Positions 29,048-37,227 of a DNA stretch of 64,000 bases are shown here, one piece after another (the first letter of the stretch is position 1; each line of letters begins with the position of its first letter). Under the pieces are notes generated by a model. It was given only the letters and a program-made list of their open reading frames with translations, had not been told where the DNA came from and did no database searches. Source of the DNA: Bacteroidaceae bacterium (GTDB lineage Bacteria > Bacteroidota > Bacteroidia > Bacteroidales > Bacteroidaceae); contig CABIVS010000010.1 in the NCBI GenBank assembly GCA_902362375.1, positions 187,908-251,907 on the forward strand, written 5' to 3'. The translations under genes were made by a program, and so were the position numbers.

Positions 29048-30051
29048 TTCTTCTTCGCTACCTCCCCAAAGCGTTTAGGTTTACAATAGGTGTTAATCAG
29101 CGGAGTGAACGCATTCATAATCAGGATGGCGAACGACATACCTTCGGGATAGGCACCGAACAAGCGGATAACCACTGTCAGCAGACCGATACATACACCA
29201 TAAATCAGCATCCCTTTCTTGCTCATCGGAGAAGTCACATAGTCGGTTGCCATAAAGACGGCACCCAGCATCAGACCACCGGAGAGCAACTGCAATACCG
29301 GAGATACATATTTTTCCGGATCTGCAAGGTGCATGATACCGGCAAAGATAAACACGGTAGCCAGGATAGACACAGGAATATGCCAGGTGATAATCTTCTT
29401 CCAAAGCATATAAACCAGCCCGATCAGCAGAGCCAGTGCACTCACTTCACCCAAGCATCCGCCGTTCTGTCCGATCAGCAAGCTCAATGCGTCCGGAATC
29501 TGGTTTAAAGCATCCATAGCCGCGCTCTTATCTGCAGCATGAATCGCCTGTTTCATCAATGCCAGCGGAGTAGCACCGGTGGTAGCGTCCGTATATGCCG
29601 TCAACTGTCCGACTACCGGCCAGCTGGTCATCTGCACCGGGAAAGAAAGCAACAGGAACACGCGGCCTGCCAATGCAGGGTTAAAAGGATTGCAACCCAG
29701 TCCGCCGAAAGACATCTTGCCTACACCGATAGCAAACAGTGCGCCCAGGATGATAATCCAGACAGGCAGGTTAGACGGTAAGTTAAATGCCAGCAACACA
29801 CCTGTGATGATGGCAGAGCCGTCGCAGATGGTGGTGGTCGGTTTCTTCATTAAATATTTTCCGATGGCCCATTCGAAGAACAAACAAGCCGCAACGGAAG
29901 TAGCCGTGACAATCAGAGCCCCCAGTCCGAAGAAATAGAGAGACACCAGAAAAGCCGGAATCAGTGCGATCAGCACGCCATACATATTTTTCTGTACGCT
30001 GTCTCCGCCATGGACGTGGGGCGATAGTGATACGATTAATTTATTTTCCAT
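29044..30051 (-). CDS. rnfD: Rnf electron transport complex subunit D
   Basis: This 335-aa integral membrane subunit has about nine helices. It binds FMN covalently at a threonine; the matching motif here is TTGATPLALMKQ. Other conserved stretches are HVHGGDSVQKNMYGVLIAL at the N-terminus and GGLGCNPFNPALAGRVFLL. It is part of the Na+-pumping membrane module with RnfA, E and G. The coding region begins 5 bases after rnfC and overlaps rnfG by 4 bases, indicating tight translational coupling. Confidence 0.95.
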   Translation of the reverse strand: MENKLIVSLSPHVHGGDSVQKNMYGVLIALIPAFLVSLYFFGLGALIVTATSVAACLFFEWAIGKYLMKKPTTTICDGSAIITGVLLAFNLPSNLPVWIIILGALFAIGVGKMSFGGLGCNPFNPALAGRVFLLLSFPVQMTSWPVVGQLTAYTDATTGATPLALMKQAIHAADKSAAMDALNQIPDALSLLIGQNGGCLGEVSALALLIGLVYMLWKKIITWHIPVSILATVFIFAGIMHLADPEKYVSPVLQLLSGGLMLGAVFMATDYVTSPMSKKGMLIYGVCIGLLTVVIRLFGAYPEGMSFAILIMNAFTPLINTYCKPKRFGEVAKKK

Positions 30052-30056
30052 ATTCG

Positions 30057-31394
30057 TTATTTTTTAGCTTGACGTGCACGAATCATAGCTCCCACTTTGC
30101 CTTTACCCAGACGACAATAGTCGAGCAGCGGACGGTTGGCGGGACAAGTGAACTGGCAAGAGCCACACTCGATACAATCCATGATTCTTTCTTTTTCCAT
30201 TGTTTCAAAATCTCCGTTTTCGGACAAAGCTCCGAGCAAGTACGGCTCCAGTCCCATCGGACAGGCACTCACACACTTCGCGCAACGGATACAGGTCTGC
30301 GCCTCCCCACGTTTGGCTTCCTTTTGGTTCATAATCAGGATACCGGAACTGCCCTTCGCAGTAGGAACCTCGATGTTTACCAACGCCTTACCCATCATCG
30401 GGCCGCCGCCGATCACCTTACCCGTATCTTCGGGCAAGCCGCCGCAAGCGTCGATCAACTGCTTCATCGGCGTACCGATACGAGCCAGGAAGTTGGACGG
30501 TTTGGCAACCGACTTTCCTGTCACGGTAATCACCCGTTCGAACAACGGCTTATTCTTCTGTACCGCTTCATAAACGGCAAATGCTGTTCCCACGTTCTGC
30601 ACGACCGCTCCCGTAGAGATAGGCAACGCGCCGCTGGCCACCTGACGTTTGGTAATCGCATCGATCAGTTGCTTTTCACCTCCTTGCGGATATTTCACCT
30701 TCAAGGGCACGACCTCGATGCCTGCATAGCTGGAAGCCACTTTCGTCATCAGTTCGATAGCATCCGGCTTATTATTTTCGATTCCGATAAATGCCTTGTT
30801 CACTTTCACCGCTTTCATCAGGATAGAAACACCTACCATGATTTCTTCCGCGTGTTCCAGCATCAGCTGATGGTCGGCAGTCAGGTAAGGTTCACACTCT
30901 ACGGCATTGATTATCACACATTCCGCCTTGAAGGAAGGAGGAGGACAAAGTTTCACTTGAGTAGGGAAACAAGCACCGCCCAGCCCTACGATTCCGGCAT
31001 CGGCAATCTTCTTCACGATCTCTTCTGCGGAAAGTTCACACTCTTTCACCAGTGTGGTGCTACGGTCGATTGTTTCTTCCCATTCGTCGCCTTCCACGTC
31101 AATGAAGATAGCAGGTTTCGCATAACCGCTGGCATCGACTATGGTATCAATCTTCGCCACTTTACCGCTGACTGAAGAGTGAATTGCTGCCGAAACAAAG
31201 CCGGCAGGTTCGGCAATCCGTGTGCCCACCTTTACCACATCCCCTTTCGCAACGATCGGTTTTGCAGGTGCACCGATGTGCTGCCCCAGCAAAATAACAG
31301 CCTTTGCAGGAACTTCCGCTGTGATAATGGGTTGATGTGCCGACAATTTATTTTCGTGTGGATGAACTCCACCAATTGAAAATGTCTTTAACAT
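30057..31394 (-). CDS. rnfC: Rnf electron transport complex subunit C
   Basis: This 445-aa peripheral membrane subunit is thought to be the NADH-side entry. The N-terminal barrel domain has GGVHPHENKLSA. A nucleotide/FMN-binding region of the Nqo1/SLBB type includes GLGGACFPTQVKL and NAVECEPYLTADH. Two 4Fe-4S motifs lie near the C-terminus: CIRCAKCVSACPMGLEP, and CIECGSCQFTCP with a final CR. The length matches RnfC without the long alanine-rich extension found in proteobacteria. Confidence 0.96.
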   Translation of the reverse strand: MLKTFSIGGVHPHENKLSAHQPIITAEVPAKAVILLGQHIGAPAKPIVAKGDVVKVGTRIAEPAGFVSAAIHSSVSGKVAKIDTIVDASGYAKPAIFIDVEGDEWEETIDRSTTLVKECELSAEEIVKKIADAGIVGLGGACFPTQVKLCPPPSFKAECVIINAVECEPYLTADHQLMLEHAEEIMVGVSILMKAVKVNKAFIGIENNKPDAIELMTKVASSYAGIEVVPLKVKYPQGGEKQLIDAITKRQVASGALPISTGAVVQNVGTAFAVYEAVQKNKPLFERVITVTGKSVAKPSNFLARIGTPMKQLIDACGGLPEDTGKVIGGGPMMGKALVNIEVPTAKGSSGILIMNQKEAKRGEAQTCIRCAKCVSACPMGLEPYLLGALSENGDFETMEKERIMDCIECGSCQFTCPANRPLLDYCRLGKGKVGAMIRARQAKK

Positions 31395-31418
31395 ACAATT
31401 CTGTATTTTATTCTGTTA

Positions 31419-32315
31419 TTATTCTGTTACTTTTGGAGCTTCTGTTGTCTTTGCAGCAGCAGGTTTCGGAGTAGCCGGAGCCTCTTCTTTCGGTTTCCGC
31501 GGAGGGAAATTCAATTCGATAATGGTATTCTGCGGACAAACTTCCACACATTTCCGGCAAGATTTGCACTTGTTCGGATCAATGTAAGCCAAGTTGTTTT
31601 CCAGCGTGATAGCTTCGAACGGACAAGTCTTCACACACTTGCCGCAGCCGATACAGCCCACCGCACAAGCCTTGCGTGTCACAGCTCCCTTGTCTTTATT
31701 CACACAAGAGATATACACACGGCGCGATTTCTTTCCTTGCGGACGGATTTCAATAATCGCCTTCGGACAAGCCTTTACACAGGCACCACAAGCGGTACAT
31801 TTCGTTTCATCCACTTCCGGAAGTCCTGTTTCAGGATTCATGTGGATGGCATCGAACTGACAGGCAGCCACACAGTCGCCGCATCCCAGACAGCCGTAGC
31901 TGCAACCCGTTTCCCCGCCATACAGCGAAGCAGCGATAGCACAACTCCTCGCACCGTCGTATTGGTTAATACGCGGACGATTCGCACACGTTCCGTTACA
32001 TCTCACCACTGCTACCATCGGTTCAGCTTCTCCGGCTGCAAGCCCAAGGATATCAGCAATCTGTGCCATGACGGGCTGTCCGCCTACGGGGCAGAACTTG
32101 CCATCCAGCGAACCGGCTTTGACGCAAGCGTCGGCAAATCCGCTACAACCGGGGTAGCCACATCCACCGCAATTAGCCTGGGGAAGCACTTCTCCCACCT
32201 GGGCAATCCGCGGATCTTCATACACGGCAAATTTCTTGGAAGCCACATAAAGAATAGCGGCTAGCACGAGCGCTATAGCTCCCAATGAAATCACTGCAAT
32301 CAGAATCAAATTCAT
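31419..32315 (-). CDS. rnfB: Rnf electron transport complex subunit B
   Basis: This 298-aa ferredoxin-like subunit accepts electrons from reduced ferredoxin. It has an N-terminal membrane anchor (LIAVISLGAIALVLAAILYV), then the four-cysteine cluster motif CGGCGYPGCSGFADAC. Several 4Fe-4S ferredoxin repeats follow (GCLGCGDCVAACQFDAI, CTACGACVKACPKAI, GCIGCGKCVKTCPFEAI, CKSCRKCVEVCPQNTI). The C-terminal tail is proline/alanine/lysine-rich and probably disordered. It lies 7 bases after the RseC-like gene. Confidence 0.96.
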   Translation of the reverse strand: MNLILIAVISLGAIALVLAAILYVASKKFAVYEDPRIAQVGEVLPQANCGGCGYPGCSGFADACVKAGSLDGKFCPVGGQPVMAQIADILGLAAGEAEPMVAVVRCNGTCANRPRINQYDGARSCAIAASLYGGETGCSYGCLGCGDCVAACQFDAIHMNPETGLPEVDETKCTACGACVKACPKAIIEIRPQGKKSRRVYISCVNKDKGAVTRKACAVGCIGCGKCVKTCPFEAITLENNLAYIDPNKCKSCRKCVEVCPQNTIIELNFPPRKPKEEAPATPKPAAAKTTEAPKVTE

Positions 32316-32322
32316 AATGTTT

Positions 32323-32748
32323 TTAGTTATTTATTGGTTTTATAGTAAATGAAAATTGTTGTTTGAGTCGCGTTTTGTTGAGCCATAAAACGAAATAATA
32401 AGGTATAAGGACAGCCAGAGAAAGAAGAGCCGCATACAGTTCATTCCCCATCAAAGCCATCAAAAGAAACAATGAGAATATAAGAAGTACGAAAGGAAGT
32501 ACAAACGCCAACAATACCGCCATCATGCCCATCGACGTTTCGCCGACCACCATTACTTTCTCTCCCACCTGATAGGAAGAAGCCGCCGTATCTATGATAT
32601 CTATGATTTTGTCCTTACTATCCGCCGAAGAACAATGTCCCTTTGCGCCACAAGCCGCACAAGCCGATGTCTGGACAATCCTCACCGACAGATGAGAACC
32701 CTGTATGTTTTCCACAATACCTAGATGCTTTATAGTATTATTCGTCAT
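32323..32748 (-). CDS. RseC/MucC-family membrane protein at the head of the rnf operon
   Basis: This 141-aa protein has an N-terminal cytoplasmic part with four cysteines (TSACAACGAKGHCSS) and two transmembrane helices (VLLAFVLPFVLLIFSLFLLM and LYAALLSLAVLIPYYFVLW). It matches the RseC/MucC family, which in proteobacteria acts with Rsx/Rnf-type complexes in reducing SoxR. In Bacteroides it regularly precedes rnfB, so a role in assembly or electron delivery to the complex is likely. A TAAATTTG box lies 29 bases upstream, making it the first gene of the operon. Confidence 0.9.
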   Translation of the reverse strand: MTNNTIKHLGIVENIQGSHLSVRIVQTSACAACGAKGHCSSADSKDKIIDIIDTAASSYQVGEKVMVVGETSMGMMAVLLAFVLPFVLLIFSLFLLMALMGNELYAALLSLAVLIPYYFVLWLNKTRLKQQFSFTIKPINN

Positions 32749-32776
32749 TCTGCAAACTCCACATTACAAATCGCGG

Positions 32777-32784
32777 CAAATTTA
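32777..32784 (-). promoter_or_regulatory. Putative -7 box for rseC-rnfBCDGEA
   Basis: On the minus strand this reads TAAATTTG, 29 bases before the first ATG of the operon. Confidence 0.55.
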
Positions 32785-32925
32785 ATCATTATTTGTGAAC
32801 TACGAAGCATTCCTCAAACTTTTTCTACATAATAAAATGTTATTTTTTGCGTTTTCGTTATCGCACACGAAAAAGGTATGGCTACTATTTGATAGATTTC
32901 AAAAATGACAAATAGACATCTTAAA

Positions 32926-32966
32926 CAAAAAAATCCCGGCCGTTTTATTTATTCAGCCAGGATTTT
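32926..32966 (-). terminator. Terminator of the small frameshifted gene
   Basis: On the minus strand AAATCCTGGC (32965-32956) pairs with GCCGGGATTT (32940-32931, one G-U pair) and is followed by a T-run. It begins about 20 bases beyond the -1-frame stop at 32986, not after the early zero-frame stop. Confidence 0.8.
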
Positions 32967-32985
32967 CTATCAATTATTTCACGGA

Positions 32986-33260
32986 TTACTCCACTATCCT
33001 CTTCTTGTAGTAGCGCAGATACATTCTCACCAACGTATTCAAAATCTGTTCAATCTCCTCTTCGTTGTAGGCATTCAAACAGAGATTCATTACTTTTATA
33101 TAATCGTTCAATGGGAGATTTAGCCCTTTTTTATGCCATTCAAAACATCATGTCCCATACCTAGGGTCTCGCAGACATACTCATTTCTCAATTTCGCACG
33201 TTTAAGCAACTCATTAATATAAGCTCCCAAATCACTGCAACAAACCGTTTTCTTTTTCAT
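32986..33260 (-). CDS. Small HTH-like protein requiring a -1 frameshift at A-AAA-AAG
   Basis: From the ATG at 33260 the zero frame reads 46 codons (MKKKTVCCSDLGAYINELL...) and stops at 33120. The codons before the stop are ATA AAA AAG GGC TAA, so an A-AAA-AAG heptamer sits in the correct phase. A -1 slip there reads GGG CTA AAT CTC and continues for 46 more codons to the TAA at 32986, giving 91 aa in total. The joined product is coherent and helical: CETLGMGHDVLNGIKK continues into GLNLPLNDYIKVMNLCL, resembling a helix-turn-helix, then a basic tail LRYYKKRIVE. A terminator follows the -1-frame stop directly. It could be a programmed frameshift, a one-base pseudogene or an assembly error. It lies divergent to the VirE-N gene. 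Confidence 0.65.
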
Positions 33261-33391
33261 CTTTGTTTTTTGTTGTTAAATACACACTTCAATAATTAAT
33301 TATTTTAACTTTTATCCTCACATATCAGGGTAGAGTCTATTTTGTTATTACTACTTTCATGCCGTGTTTTGGCACACACTCATATTTTTTG

Positions 33392-33399
33392 CAAAAGTA
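33392..33399 (-). promoter_or_regulatory. Putative -7 box for the small frameshifted gene
   Basis: On the minus strand this reads TACTTTTG, about 130 bases upstream of the ATG at 33260, in the region shared with the divergent VirE-N gene. Confidence 0.35.
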
Positions 33400-33426
33400 A
33401 ACATTTTAACTTACAACAAAAAGAAA

Positions 33427-34062
33427 ATGATATCAAACAACTACAGAATGTCCTATTTCATGCCACCGATCGCTCCTATCAAAGACAAACAAGGCCGACT
33501 GATGACTCCTCCCACACTTATCCCTTTCTGCGAAGTCTCCCTCGAACAAGTTTTCCAAATGATTACCTGCAACGAGAATCTCAAAACCCTGACCGAACAA
33601 GTACGGAATGCCGCGGATATACGAGCAGCCAAAGCGTCATTACTACCGTATGTGACTCCCTGCGGCACATTCACCCGCCGCAGCAGTAAGGATTTCGTCT
33701 CCCCGTCTCATCTGGTGATAGTAGATGTGGACGGTCTCTGCTCCTATCAGGAAGCAGTGGAAATGCGCCGTATGCTCTATGACGATCCTCTCCTGCAACC
33801 TGTACTCACCTTTATCAGCCCCAGCGGACTGGGTGTAAAGGCATTTGTTCCTTGCCATTATTCCTCCACGACAGATGATGCCAAAAATATCACAGACAAC
33901 ATGAGTTGGGCGATGCGGTACGTAGAGACGGCATACAATACGGTAACAGCGGTTTCTTCCGAAACGAAACCCAAAGTAGATTTCTCCGGCAAAGACCTCG
34001 TGAGATCCTGTTTCCTTAGTTATGACCCGGAAGCATTGTTCAGAAGAAATTATAAATTATAA
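33427..34062 (+). CDS. VirE N-terminal domain protein (BT4734-like)
   Basis: This 211-aa protein belongs to the Bacteroidales family annotated as VirE N-terminal domain (BT4734/BF3469-like). Characteristic segments are RSSKDFVSPSHLVIVDVDG, which puts acidic residues at the end of a strand, then FISPSGLGVKAFVPC and a final KVDFSGKDLVRSCFLSYDP. The layout recalls primase-polymerase-like palm folds in mobile-element proteins, but no activity is proven. The frame is open from a GTG at 33364; the ATG at 33427 after AACAAAAAGAAA is preferred. The gene precedes the DUF3987 gene by 17 bases, with an AT-rich repeat (ATTATAAATTATAAATTATC) between them. Confidence 0.85.
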   Translation: MISNNYRMSYFMPPIAPIKDKQGRLMTPPTLIPFCEVSLEQVFQMITCNENLKTLTEQVRNAADIRAAKASLLPYVTPCGTFTRRSSKDFVSPSHLVIVDVDGLCSYQEAVEMRRMLYDDPLLQPVLTFISPSGLGVKAFVPCHYSSTTDDAKNITDNMSWAMRYVETAYNTVTAVSSETKPKVDFSGKDLVRSCFLSYDPEALFRRNYKL

Positions 34063-34079
34063 ATTATCAATTAAAAGAC

Positions 34080-35906
34080 ATGACTGATATTGAATCTTTA
34101 CGCCGTCTCACCGAAGCAGTCGAAACGGCAGGAGCGGACATTGCTCCCACTTATCTTGAATACGTACAATTGTCATTCGCCATCGCAACGGATTGCGGTG
34201 AAGCAGGACGTGAGTTTTTTCACCGCCTATGCCGGGTCTCTCCCAAGTATCAGCGCGAACATGCCGAACGGGTATTCTCCAACGCGCTCCACACCCAACG
34301 TGGAGAAGTGCACCTAGGCACGGCTTTCCACCTTGCCGAAGCGACGGGAGTCGCCATCAGCTATGTGGAGACAGTGGGGACAGTGAGGACAGCCCCTCAA
34401 ATTCTCACACAGGCACGCGCGTATAATAAGGTGGCAAATGAGGAAACAGACGAAGAAACGATCACGGAAGAAAAAGAAGAACTGCTATCCGGTAGCGATC
34501 CGCAACACCCGCTACCCACTCTGCCGGAAGCAAACTGGCCGAAACTCCTGCAGCGTATCATCACGGTAGCGAAAAGTGAGATTCAACGCGACATCATGCT
34601 GATGGGAGCATTCACCGCGCTGGGAGCTTGCATGTCGCGCCACGTGCGATGCCTCTATGGCGGCAAATACTATTATCCCAGCCTCCAATGTTTCATCGTA
34701 GCGCCCTCTGCTTCCGGCAAAGGCATCCTCTCCTACCTCCGCCTGCTCGTGCAACCCATCCATGACGAGATTCGCGCGAAAGTGGCGGCGCAAATGAAGA
34801 TCTATAAAAAAGAAAAGGCCGAATATGACGCGATGGGAAAAGAGCGGTCGAAAATGGAAGTCCCGCAAATGCCCCCTAACAAGATGTTCTTGATTTCGGG
34901 CAACAACACCGGCACAGGCATCCTACAAAACATTATGGACTCCGAAGGTACAGGACTTATCTTCGAGTCGGAAGCCGACACACTGTCCACCGCCATCGGA
35001 TCGGAGCACGGCCATTGGAGCGACACGCTGCGCAAAGCGTTCGACCACGACTTTTTGTCCTACAACCGTCGCGGTAACCAAGAATATCGGGAAACAAAAA
35101 AGGTCTGCCTTTCGCTCCTGATGTCGGGCACCCCACTCCAGGTGAAAGCCTTCATCCCGACAACGGAAGACGGAGGATCCTCCCGCCAGTTGTACTACTA
35201 CATGTACGGAATCGACAAATGGGTCAGCCAGTTTGTAGACGACGAAACAGACTGGGAAGAGGTATTCAACGCTCTGGGACTGGAATGGAAAAATCAACTG
35301 GACGTGATAAGGGAACATGGCATTCACACGCTACAGCTCACGAGCGGGCAGAAAAACGAAATTGACACCGTCTTTTCGGAGTTGTTCGATCGTTCGAGCA
35401 TAGCCAACGACAGAGAAATGTATAGCTTTGTGGCGCGTATGGCTATCAATTTGTGCAGGATCATGTCGGAAGTAGCCGTGTTGCGCGCTCTCGAACACCC
35501 GAATCCCTACAGCCTCCAAATTTCCTCCTCTTCCCCCTTCACACCCGACAAGTCCATTCCTTCGGACAACCGCAAGGACGGCATCGTCACCCGCTGGAAC
35601 GTATCCATCTCGGCGGAAGACTTCCACGCCGTATTAAATTTGGCGGAACCTCTCTACTGTCACGCCATGCATATCCTGTCGTTCCTCCCCAACACGGAAG
35701 TCAGCCACCGCCCCAATGCCGACCGGGATTTCCTCTTCCAGCAACTGGGTAAGGAATTTACCCGCACGGAGTTGCTGGAAAAAGCAACGGCTCTGGGTAT
35801 CAACAAAAGCACCGCCATCACCTGGCTGAAACGTCTCACCCGACAAGGCAAGCTAATCAGTGTAGACGGCAAAGGGGCTTACGCGCGTGCGTGTGTGTAT
35901 GAGTGA
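34080..35906 (+). CDS. DUF3987-domain protein (primase-helicase-like ATPase)
   Basis: This 608-aa protein has three visible parts. An N-terminal helical region (about 1-90; EYVQLSFAIATDCGEAGREFF) resembles PriCT-type primase C-terminal domains. The central DUF3987 region (about 150-480) contains a P-loop-like APSASGKGIL (lysine about 214) and NNTGTGILQNIMDSEGTGL. The C-terminal winged helix (about 540-608; FTRTELLEKATALGINKST) probably binds DNA. Related proteins are found in plasmids, phages and integrative elements. With the VirE-N gene it forms a two-gene unit that often sits beside capsule loci in Bacteroides; its job there is unknown. GC content is higher than that of the neighbouring small genes. 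Confidence 0.85.
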   Translation: MTDIESLRRLTEAVETAGADIAPTYLEYVQLSFAIATDCGEAGREFFHRLCRVSPKYQREHAERVFSNALHTQRGEVHLGTAFHLAEATGVAISYVETVGTVRTAPQILTQARAYNKVANEETDEETITEEKEELLSGSDPQHPLPTLPEANWPKLLQRIITVAKSEIQRDIMLMGAFTALGACMSRHVRCLYGGKYYYPSLQCFIVAPSASGKGILSYLRLLVQPIHDEIRAKVAAQMKIYKKEKAEYDAMGKERSKMEVPQMPPNKMFLISGNNTGTGILQNIMDSEGTGLIFESEADTLSTAIGSEHGHWSDTLRKAFDHDFLSYNRRGNQEYRETKKVCLSLLMSGTPLQVKAFIPTTEDGGSSRQLYYYMYGIDKWVSQFVDDETDWEEVFNALGLEWKNQLDVIREHGIHTLQLTSGQKNEIDTVFSELFDRSSIANDREMYSFVARMAINLCRIMSEVAVLRALEHPNPYSLQISSSSPFTPDKSIPSDNRKDGIVTRWNVSISAEDFHAVLNLAEPLYCHAMHILSFLPNTEVSHRPNADRDFLFQQLGKEFTRTELLEKATALGINKSTAITWLKRLTRQGKLISVDGKGAYARACVYE

Positions 35907-36000
35907 AACGGGGAAAAGTGTCCCCACTGTACCCACCTTACTTACTGTAATCGTTTGGACTGGTACATTCATTTTGATTACCGCATCCGTTTTTACTGCA

Positions 36001-36059
36001 TAAAGCATCGCTTTAGGAGGTGTAAAGCTAAGCTTTAGACATCGTAAAGCGGCGCTTTA
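36001..36059. repeat. Three palindromes TAAAGCnnnGCTTTA at exact 22-bp spacing
   Basis: TAAAGCATCGCTTTA (36001-36015), TAAAGCTAAGCTTTA (36023-36037) and TAAAGCGGCGCTTTA (36045-36059) start 22 bases apart. Arms are constant and the three central bases vary. The array lies between the convergent DUF3987 and DUF4248 genes and ends 1 base before the DUF4248 stop. Confidence 0.85.
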
Positions 36060-36060
36060 T

Positions 36061-36279
36061 TCAAGGCTCTCCCAGGGCATCTACAATCACTCTTACTTCC
36101 AACGGTGTGAATGAACGTCGCTTTGATTCATAGCCTAAGTCGTATAGGCGTTGCAGAAGTCCGGGACATAGAGAGATCCATTTCTTCATTTTTCGATAAG
36201 CGGCAATATCGGTAAGTTCCGGAGAATAGAGTTGAGCCAGTTCCATGCGCCCGTAGGCACGTATTTTGAATTCGTTCAT
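36061..36279 (-). CDS. DUF4248-domain protein
   Basis: This 72-aa protein matches the Bacteroidales-specific DUF4248 family: MNEFKIRAYGRMELAQLYSPEL, then a helical, basic middle (AAYRKMKKWI) and C-terminal RRSFTPLEVRVIVDALGEP. Its arrangement of short helices is compatible with a small DNA-binding domain, but this is not established. A TATTTTTG box lies upstream (36307-36314), and the divergent HU-like gene shares the upstream region. The TAAAGC palindrome array lies immediately downstream. Confidence 0.85.
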   Translation of the reverse strand: MNEFKIRAYGRMELAQLYSPELTDIAAYRKMKKWISLCPGLLQRLYDLGYESKRRSFTPLEVRVIVDALGEP

Positions 36280-36306
36280 AATGGATAAGTTTCTGATTTA
36301 CAGTTA

Positions 36307-36314
36307 CAAAAATA
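36307..36314 (-). promoter_or_regulatory. Putative -7 box for the DUF4248 gene
   Basis: On the minus strand this reads TATTTTTG, 28 bases before the ATG at 36279. Confidence 0.45.
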
Positions 36315-36430
36315 GCAAAATATTTCTACATAGCCAACGCTTTTTCATTGAATAATCGATCATAATTGCACACAACCGACAACAATCGTACGCAACTGTG
36401 TACTATTGATTTTCCGGAGTTTGAGGGTGG

Positions 36431-36438
36431 TATCTTTG
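36431..36438 (+). promoter_or_regulatory. Putative promoter for the HU-like gene
   Basis: TATCTTTG matches the -7 consensus; a TTG at 36406-36408, 22 bases upstream, could serve as the -33 element. The ATG follows at 36499. Confidence 0.6.
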
Positions 36439-36498
36439 TATCGTCGAAAGGGAAATAATTCCCCGGACACGATGTTTAACCCTTTAATTTATTGTTTT

Positions 36499-36987
36499 AT
36501 GATTCGTTACAAGATTTATCAGAACCAGCAGAAGAAAGGCTTGAATGCGGGTAAGTGGTTCGCCCGTGCAGTAAGCGACGAGACGTTTGATTTGGCAAAA
36601 CTTGCCGAGCATATGTCGAAGCACAATTCACCGTATTCCGGTGGTGTCATCAAAGGTGTGCTTTCGGATATGGTAGATTGCATCAAGGAATTGTTGCTGG
36701 ATGGCAAATGTGTGAAAATTGATGATCTTGCCATTTTTGGGGTGGGTATTCGCAGTAAGGCGGCTGATACGCTGGAAGAGTTTTCGCTGGAGAAGAATAT
36801 TACCGGTATGCGTCTGAAAGCCCGTGCCACCGGTAATCTGTCGACCAATAATCTGAAACTCGACAGTCAGTTGAAGCAGCAGGCGGAATATCAGAAACCG
36901 ACAACTGCCGGAGGAGGTTCTGATTCGGGTGATAACCCTGATCCAAAACCGGATGGTGGCGGCGAAGCGCCTGACCCGGCTGCCTAA
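36499..36987 (+). CDS. HU-like DNA-binding protein
   Basis: This 162-aa protein belongs to the Bacteroidetes HU-related family. The HU fold occupies about residues 1-125, starting MIRYKIYQNQQKKGLNAGKW, with VSDETFDLAKLAEHM and the beta-arm region GRVV-like stretch DDLAIFGVGIRSKAA. The C-terminal tail is low-complexity and glycine/aspartate/proline-rich (GGGSDSGDNPDPKPDGGG), as in many relatives. The ATG at 36499 is used; the frame is open upstream, but that segment overlaps the promoter. It probably forms a unit with the smalltalk and amidase genes, with a family-A palindrome between. Confidence 0.9.
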   Translation: MIRYKIYQNQQKKGLNAGKWFARAVSDETFDLAKLAEHMSKHNSPYSGGVIKGVLSDMVDCIKELLLDGKCVKIDDLAIFGVGIRSKAADTLEEFSLEKNITGMRLKARATGNLSTNNLKLDSQLKQQAEYQKPTTAGGGSDSGDNPDPKPDGGGEAPDPAA

Positions 36988-36991
36988 AAGG

Positions 36992-37077
36992 TTCACCACA
37001 GAGGACACGGAGGACACTGAGTTTTTTCACCACAGATTATTTCTTTCCTCTGCGTCCTCTGTGTCCTCCGTGGTGAA
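36992..37077. repeat. Interspersed palindrome, family A (copy 3)
   Basis: The left arm 36992-37021 (begins TTCACCACAGAGGACACGGA) pairs with 37048-37077 with a few mismatches. A third partial arm (TTCACCACAGATTATTTC) starts at 37026 inside the loop. It lies between the HU-like and smalltalk genes. Confidence 0.82.
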
Positions 37078-37115
37078 TAAAAAAACTATTATCAATTTAT
37101 TTAAAACTTCTTATT

Positions 37116-37223
37116 ATGAGTAATTCATCATCTCCCCGCTCCGTATGGAGCTTCATTATCAAAGTAATCATCACCGTTGCCACCGCTATCGGAGGCTTGA
37201 TCGGAGTACAGAGTTGTATGTAA
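37116..37223 (+). CDS. Smalltalk protein (very small membrane-type protein)
   Basis: The ATG at 37116 opens a 35-aa frame, MSNSSSPRSVWSFIIKVII and onward to GLIGVQSCM. A polar N-terminus is followed by one hydrophobic segment (FIIKVIITVATAIGGLIGV), predicting a single membrane helix. Size, sequence type and position between an HU-like gene and a T7-lysozyme-like amidase match the family annotated as smalltalk protein in Bacteroidales. Function is unknown; a holin-like partner for the amidase is conceivable but unproven. The stop lies 4 bases before the amidase ATG. Confidence 0.85.
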   Translation: MSNSSSPRSVWSFIIKVIITVATAIGGLIGVQSCM

Positions 37224-37227
37224 CCCC

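Noticed and set aside
29964..31175. 403-codon plus-strand frame opposite rnfC/rnfD
   Set aside because: Antisense to an intact operon with tight gene overlaps; histidine/arginine-rich shadow composition.
36001..36059. Possible minimal CRISPR array
   Set aside because: The repeated units are 15-bp palindromes with 7-base spacers; repeat and spacer lengths and the absence of cas genes rule out CRISPR.
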